The notes under the pieces: model-generated | Database searches by the model: none | What the model was told of the DNA's origin: nothing | What the model saw: only the letters and a program-made list of their open reading frames with translations | Assembly (NCBI GenBank): GCA_964291475.2 | Contig: OZ220082.1 | Location: 23,620 to 87,619, forward strand | Source: DAOUKH01 sp964291475 | GTDB lineage: Bacteria; Chloroflexota; Dehalococcoidia; SHYB01 | Direction of reading: 5' to 3' | Length of the DNA stretch: 64,000 nucleotides | Part shown: positions 61,046-64,000 of the stretch, one piece after another | Position numbering within the stretch: the first letter of the stretch is position 1 | Layout: each line of letters starts with the position of its first letter | Made by a program: the position numbers and the translations under genes

Positions 61046-62314
61046 ATGTATTCATTCTTCGATACTGTCAGTATCACGGTGCGGTCCGGTGACGGCGGCA
61101 ATGGCGCGGTCAGCTTCCGGCGGGAGAAGGGCGTCCCCAAAGGAGGCCCCGACGGCGGGCGCGGTGGGGATGGCGGCAGCGTCGTCCTGAGGGCCGATCC
61201 ACAGATGAGCACACTGAGCGCCTTCCGCCGCCGCCGGCGCTTCAACGCCGAGCGCGGCGTGAACGGACGGGGCAAGGACATGTACGGTCGCAAGGGGCAG
61301 AACGTCGTGGTCGATGTCCCCGCCGGCACCGAGGTCTGGATCGACGGCAAGGGGCAACCGGTGCGGGTGGCCGACCTGACGGAGTCGGGGGAGGAATACA
61401 TCGCGGCCGTCGGTGGCCGGGGAGGCAAGGGCAACGCCGACTTCGTCTCGTCGACCCAACAGGCCCCGTACATCGCCGAGAAGGGCGAGCGCGGGGAGGA
61501 GCGGACCTACCGGCTGGAGCTCAAGCTCATGGCCGACGTAGGGATCATAGGCCAGCCCAACGCGGGCAAGTCGACGCTGCTGCAGTCCGCGACGATGGCA
61601 TCCCCGAAAGTCGCCCCCTACCCGTTCACGACACTGGAGCCGCAGCTCGGGGTGGTGACCCTGGGCTGGGAGAGTTTCGTCCTCGCCGAGATACCGGGCC
61701 TGATCGAGGGGGCCCACCTTGGGGTGGGTCTCGGGCACGAGTTTCTGCGCCACGGCACCCGCACCCGCGCCCTGGTCCACCTCGTCGACGGCGGACTTGA
61801 TGACGTCGCCGCCGCGGTCCGCGAGGTGAATGAGGAGATTGAGGCCTACGGCGCGGGCTTGGAGCGCAAGCCGCAGATCCTCGCCGTCAACAAGATCGAC
61901 ATGCCCGAAGTCGCGGCCCGCGAGGCCGAGATACGCAACGACCTTGCGTGGTTCGACGGGCCGCTCCACTTCGTTTCCGGCGCCTCCGGCCAGGGCGTGT
62001 CCGAGCTCATGCGCGCCGCGGCCGCCGAGGCGCAGCGCGCGCCCGCCATGCCGGAGCCGGAGGTCGTTCCCGTGCCGCAGCCGGTCGCCGTGGGCGGCGG
62101 AGCCCCGCGCGTCTACGTCACCGCGGAGGGCGAGTACGTCGTCGAGCACCCGGCGGCAGAGCGCCTCGTCGCCGGCAGCGATTTGCGCAAGTGGGCCGGA
62201 CTCGCCCAGCTCAAGCTGCAGCTCGACCGCCTGGGCGTGACCGACGCCCTGGAGCACGCCGGCGTCTCCATGGGCGACACGGTGCGCTTCGGAGACGCCG
62301 AGCTCGAGTGGTAG
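61046..62314 (+). CDS. obg: GTPase Obg
   Basis: 422 residues. Gly-rich Obg fold (VRSGDGGNGAVSFRREKGVPKGGPDGGRGG), then the GTPase: G1 GQPNAGKST at about 169-177, the switch TTLEPQLG, DxPG-like IPGLIEGAHLGVGLGHEFLRH and NKID. The C-terminal OCT domain (VYVTAEGEYVVEHPAAERL to VSMGDTVRFGDAELEW) completes it. Acts in 50S ribosome maturation. Start: ATG 61046. It is followed after seven bases by the nadD-pyrE gene. Confidence 0.94.
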   Translation: MYSFFDTVSITVRSGDGGNGAVSFRREKGVPKGGPDGGRGGDGGSVVLRADPQMSTLSAFRRRRRFNAERGVNGRGKDMYGRKGQNVVVDVPAGTEVWIDGKGQPVRVADLTESGEEYIAAVGGRGGKGNADFVSSTQQAPYIAEKGERGEERTYRLELKLMADVGIIGQPNAGKSTLLQSATMASPKVAPYPFTTLEPQLGVVTLGWESFVLAEIPGLIEGAHLGVGLGHEFLRHGTRTRALVHLVDGGLDDVAAAVREVNEEIEAYGAGLERKPQILAVNKIDMPEVAAREAEIRNDLAWFDGPLHFVSGASGQGVSELMRAAAAEAQRAPAMPEPEVVPVPQPVAVGGGAPRVYVTAEGEYVVEHPAAERLVAGSDLRKWAGLAQLKLQLDRLGVTDALEHAGVSMGDTVRFGDAELEW

Positions 62315-62321
62315 ACGCGCC

Positions 62322-63473
62322 ATGACCCTGGGCATCTTCGGCGGGACCTTCGACCCCATCCACACCGGCCACCTGATCGTAGCCCGGGCCGCGCTCGAAT
62401 CGCTCGAATTGGACGAGGTCCTTTTCATCCCCGCCGGCAGGCCGTGGATGAAGGCCGGCGAAGACGTGTCGCCGCCGGAAGACCGTGCGAGGATGGCCGA
62501 GCTCGCCGTGGCGGGTGATTCCCAGTTCCGGGTCTCCCGCATGGAGATCGAGCGGCCGGGGGAGACCTACACCCTCGACACGCTGCGCGCCCTCCCCGCG
62601 GAAGACGGCCGGCCCGTCCTCCTGCTCGGCGCCGACGCCTTCGCCAACTTCGCCGCCTGGCGCGAGCCGGCGGAGGTCGCCCGCCGCGCGAGGATTGCCG
62701 TCCTAGGCCGCCCAGGCCGCGACACAGCGGCGACCATCGACGAAGTGAGGGGCGAGGTCGCCAACGTCGATGCCGCGCCGCTGGAGGCCCCTCTGATCGA
62801 AATCAGCGCCACCACGATCCGCGACCGTGTTCGCCGGGGCCTCCCGATCCGCGACCTGGTTCCCCCGCCCGTTGCCCGCTACATCGCCGCCCGCGGGCTC
62901 TACCGAGCCGAGGGCCAGCCGACCGCCGGCAGCCGCCGCGATCGCCTGAAGGAGATCATCGAGACGCGGGCCGTCATGCGCGGCTCGTTCACCCTCGCGT
63001 CGGGGAAGACCAGCTCGTACTACTTCGATGGCCGCCGCGCCACTCACGACCCGGATGGCGTGCGCCTGATCGGCGAGCTCGTCGCCGATCTCCTCGACCC
63101 TGGTGTCGCGGCCATCGGCGGTCCGGCGACGGCGGCGAACCCCATCATCACGGCGACCCAGATCGCCGCGGCCCGCGCCGGACGCCCGATCGACGCCTTC
63201 TACGTGCGCTCCCAGACCAAGGAGCACGGGACCAAGAAGCTGGTCGAGGGCAACCTCCCTGGGCCCGGCGCCGAGGTCGTGATCGTCGACGACACCATGA
63301 CCACCGGCGGCTCCCTCCGCCACGCCATCGAGGCCGTCGAGGCCGAGGGCTGCAAGGTCGTGAGAGTCCTCGTCGTCGTCGACCGCGGCGAGGGCGGCGC
63401 CGACGCGCTCCGCGCCCGCGGCTACGAGGTCAGCGCCCTCTTCCACGCCGACGCCAACGGCAACCTGACGTAG
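62322..63473 (+). CDS. Fused nicotinate-nucleotide adenylyltransferase and orotate phosphoribosyltransferase
   Basis: 383 residues in one uninterrupted frame. Residues 1 to about 195 are NadD: IFGGTFDPIHTGHL (5-18), LLGADAFANFAAWREPAEVA, ISATTIRDRVRRGLPI and the usual end VARYIAARGLY. After a linker of about 12 residues, PyrE starts at about 207 (DRLKEIIETRAVMRGSFTLASGK), with a PRPP loop EVVIVDDTMTTGGS at about 317-330. The first half makes NaAD and the second OMP. No start codon or ribosome site separates them. Both catalytic motifs look intact. Confidence 0.88.
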   Translation: MTLGIFGGTFDPIHTGHLIVARAALESLELDEVLFIPAGRPWMKAGEDVSPPEDRARMAELAVAGDSQFRVSRMEIERPGETYTLDTLRALPAEDGRPVLLLGADAFANFAAWREPAEVARRARIAVLGRPGRDTAATIDEVRGEVANVDAAPLEAPLIEISATTIRDRVRRGLPIRDLVPPPVARYIAARGLYRAEGQPTAGSRRDRLKEIIETRAVMRGSFTLASGKTSSYYFDGRRATHDPDGVRLIGELVADLLDPGVAAIGGPATAANPIITATQIAAARAGRPIDAFYVRSQTKEHGTKKLVEGNLPGPGAEVVIVDDTMTTGGSLRHAIEAVEAEGCKVVRVLVVVDRGEGGADALRARGYEVSALFHADANGNLT

Positions 63474-63494
63474 GGCACGGACTTCAGACAAACG

Positions 63495-63529
63495 AAGAGG
63501 CGGACCGAAGGCCCGCCTCTTTTTCGTTC
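63495..63529. terminator. Bidirectional intrinsic terminator
   Basis: Stem GAGGCGG/CCGCCTC (63497-63503 and 63513-63519) followed by TTTTT. The flanks AACGAA and TTCGTT extend the symmetry, so it can work for both the nadD-pyrE gene and the convergent gyrB. Confidence 0.8.
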
Positions 63530-63552
63530 AGGGTGGATGGAGTTCAGACGCG

Positions 63553-64000
63553 CTAGACGTCGAGGTTCTTGACGGCCTTGGCGTGGCTCTGGATGAAGGC
63601 CTTGCGCGGGGCGACCTCTTCGCCCATCAGGGTGGTGAAGGCGTCCTGGCAATCGGTGAGGTTGTCGATGTCCACCTTGAGCAGGGTGCGGGTCTCCGGG
63701 TTCATGGTGCTCTCCCAGAGCTGCTCGGGGTTCATCTCGCCGAGACCCTTGTAGCGCTGCAGGTTGAGCCCCCGCACGCCGCCTTCGAGGATCTCGTCCA
63801 CCATGTCGATGAGGGCGGGGGCGGAGTCGAACGCGCCTAGGTCCCGGTCGCGGCGCTTCACCGTGTAGGGCGCACCGGCGTCGTACTCGGCCAGCGTGGC
63901 GTACTCGTCGTAGAGCCGGCGCAGCGTGCCGCCCACGAACGAGGAGCCGAAGGCGGCGGTCTGAGGGCCGCCGTTGCGCACGCTCAGCTCGAACGAGGTG
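63553..64000 (-). CDS. gyrB: DNA gyrase subunit B, C-terminal part (runs off the right edge)
   Basis: The last 149 residues of a type II topoisomerase B subunit. LQRYKGLGEMNPEQLWESTMNPETRTLLKVDI is the hallmark sequence near the TOPRIM end, and the protein finishes AFIQSHAKAVKNLDV, the canonical GyrB C-terminus. The preceding segment (EYDAGAPYTVKRRDRDLG) belongs to the insert region. Stop at 63553. Start and ATPase domain lie outside the window. Confidence 0.94.
   Translation of the reverse strand, partial: TSFELSVRNGGPQTAAFGSSFVGGTLRRLYDEYATLAEYDAGAPYTVKRRDRDLGAFDSAPALIDMVDEILEGGVRGLNLQRYKGLGEMNPEQLWESTMNPETRTLLKVDIDNLTDCQDAFTTLMGEEVAPRKAFIQSHAKAVKNLDV

Overview
The window is a high-GC bacterial chromosome segment. 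Replication genes sit near the right end: recF, fmt, dnaA, obg and the 3' end of gyrB lie within about 12 kb, so a replication origin is probably close. The 5' part of dnaE opens the left end. The catabolic repertoire (acyl-CoA dehydrogenase, ketosteroid-dehydrogenase-like flavoprotein, MaoC, amidohydrolases, haloalkane-dehalogenase-like hydrolase, glycolate oxidase), the lipoproteins with lipoboxes and the promoter style suggest a Chloroflexota bacterium, perhaps Dehalococcoidia or SAR202-like. That placement is inferred from gene content only. Layout: 1-1485 dnaE (partial, minus strand). 1868-7861 is a lipoprotein cytochrome c followed by a branched-chain amino-acid (Liv-type) ABC operon, livK-livH-livM-livG-livF, in which livK and livM each carry a single-base frameshift. 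7972-18839 is mostly catabolism and central metabolism: haloalkane-dehalogenase-like hydrolase, orphan diiron protein, AbrB protein, frameshifted MaoC protein, amidohydrolase, NAD-epimerase, FAD dehydrogenase, SRPBCC protein, PPi-type phosphofructokinase, inositol-phosphatase-like protein and a methyltransferase. 18921-33606 is an accessory region. It holds a tandem 199-bp duplication carrying small secreted peptides, dispersed hairpin repeats, gene fragments, two large secreted beta-repeat proteins that share a homologous upstream region, an orphan amino-acid binding lipoprotein, a CzcO-like/FeoB-like metal pair, a Phd-PIN toxin-antitoxin operon with a readable promoter and operator, and a possible HEPN protein. 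A tRNA-Ile(GAT) lies at 33895-33971. 34129-41124 carries an acyl-CoA dehydrogenase, an MFS exporter, a PhoR/PhoB-like two-component pair, glycerate kinase and an SDR enzyme. 41166-41846 is a second Phd-PIN module whose toxin has no visible start codon. 42446-46593 is glcDEF (glycolate oxidase). With the alanine-glyoxylate-type aminotransferase at 49769-50974 and the glycerate kinase at 39078-40226 it outlines a C2 (glycolate to glyoxylate to glycine, and glycerate) pathway. Between them sit a nuclease-like protein, a CDF-like protein with a Cys-rich tail and a Cu/Zn-SOD-like protein that has lost its copper ligands. 51083-64000 is housekeeping: rhodanese, sirtuin, recF, a coiled-coil protein (frameshifted), coaD, rsmD, methyltransferase, apt, HAD hydrolase, ribosomal L25, fmt, dnaA, obg, a fused nadD-pyrE gene, a terminator and gyrB (partial). 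Recurring themes are single-base frameshifts in four otherwise ordinary genes (probably sequence errors, to be checked), families of palindromic intergenic repeats, convergent gene pairs with interlocked stop codons, and promoters with TATAAT or TAGACT -10 boxes, two of them so close to the start codon that the mRNAs should be leaderless. No CRISPR array, rRNA gene, prophage or insertion sequence was seen.
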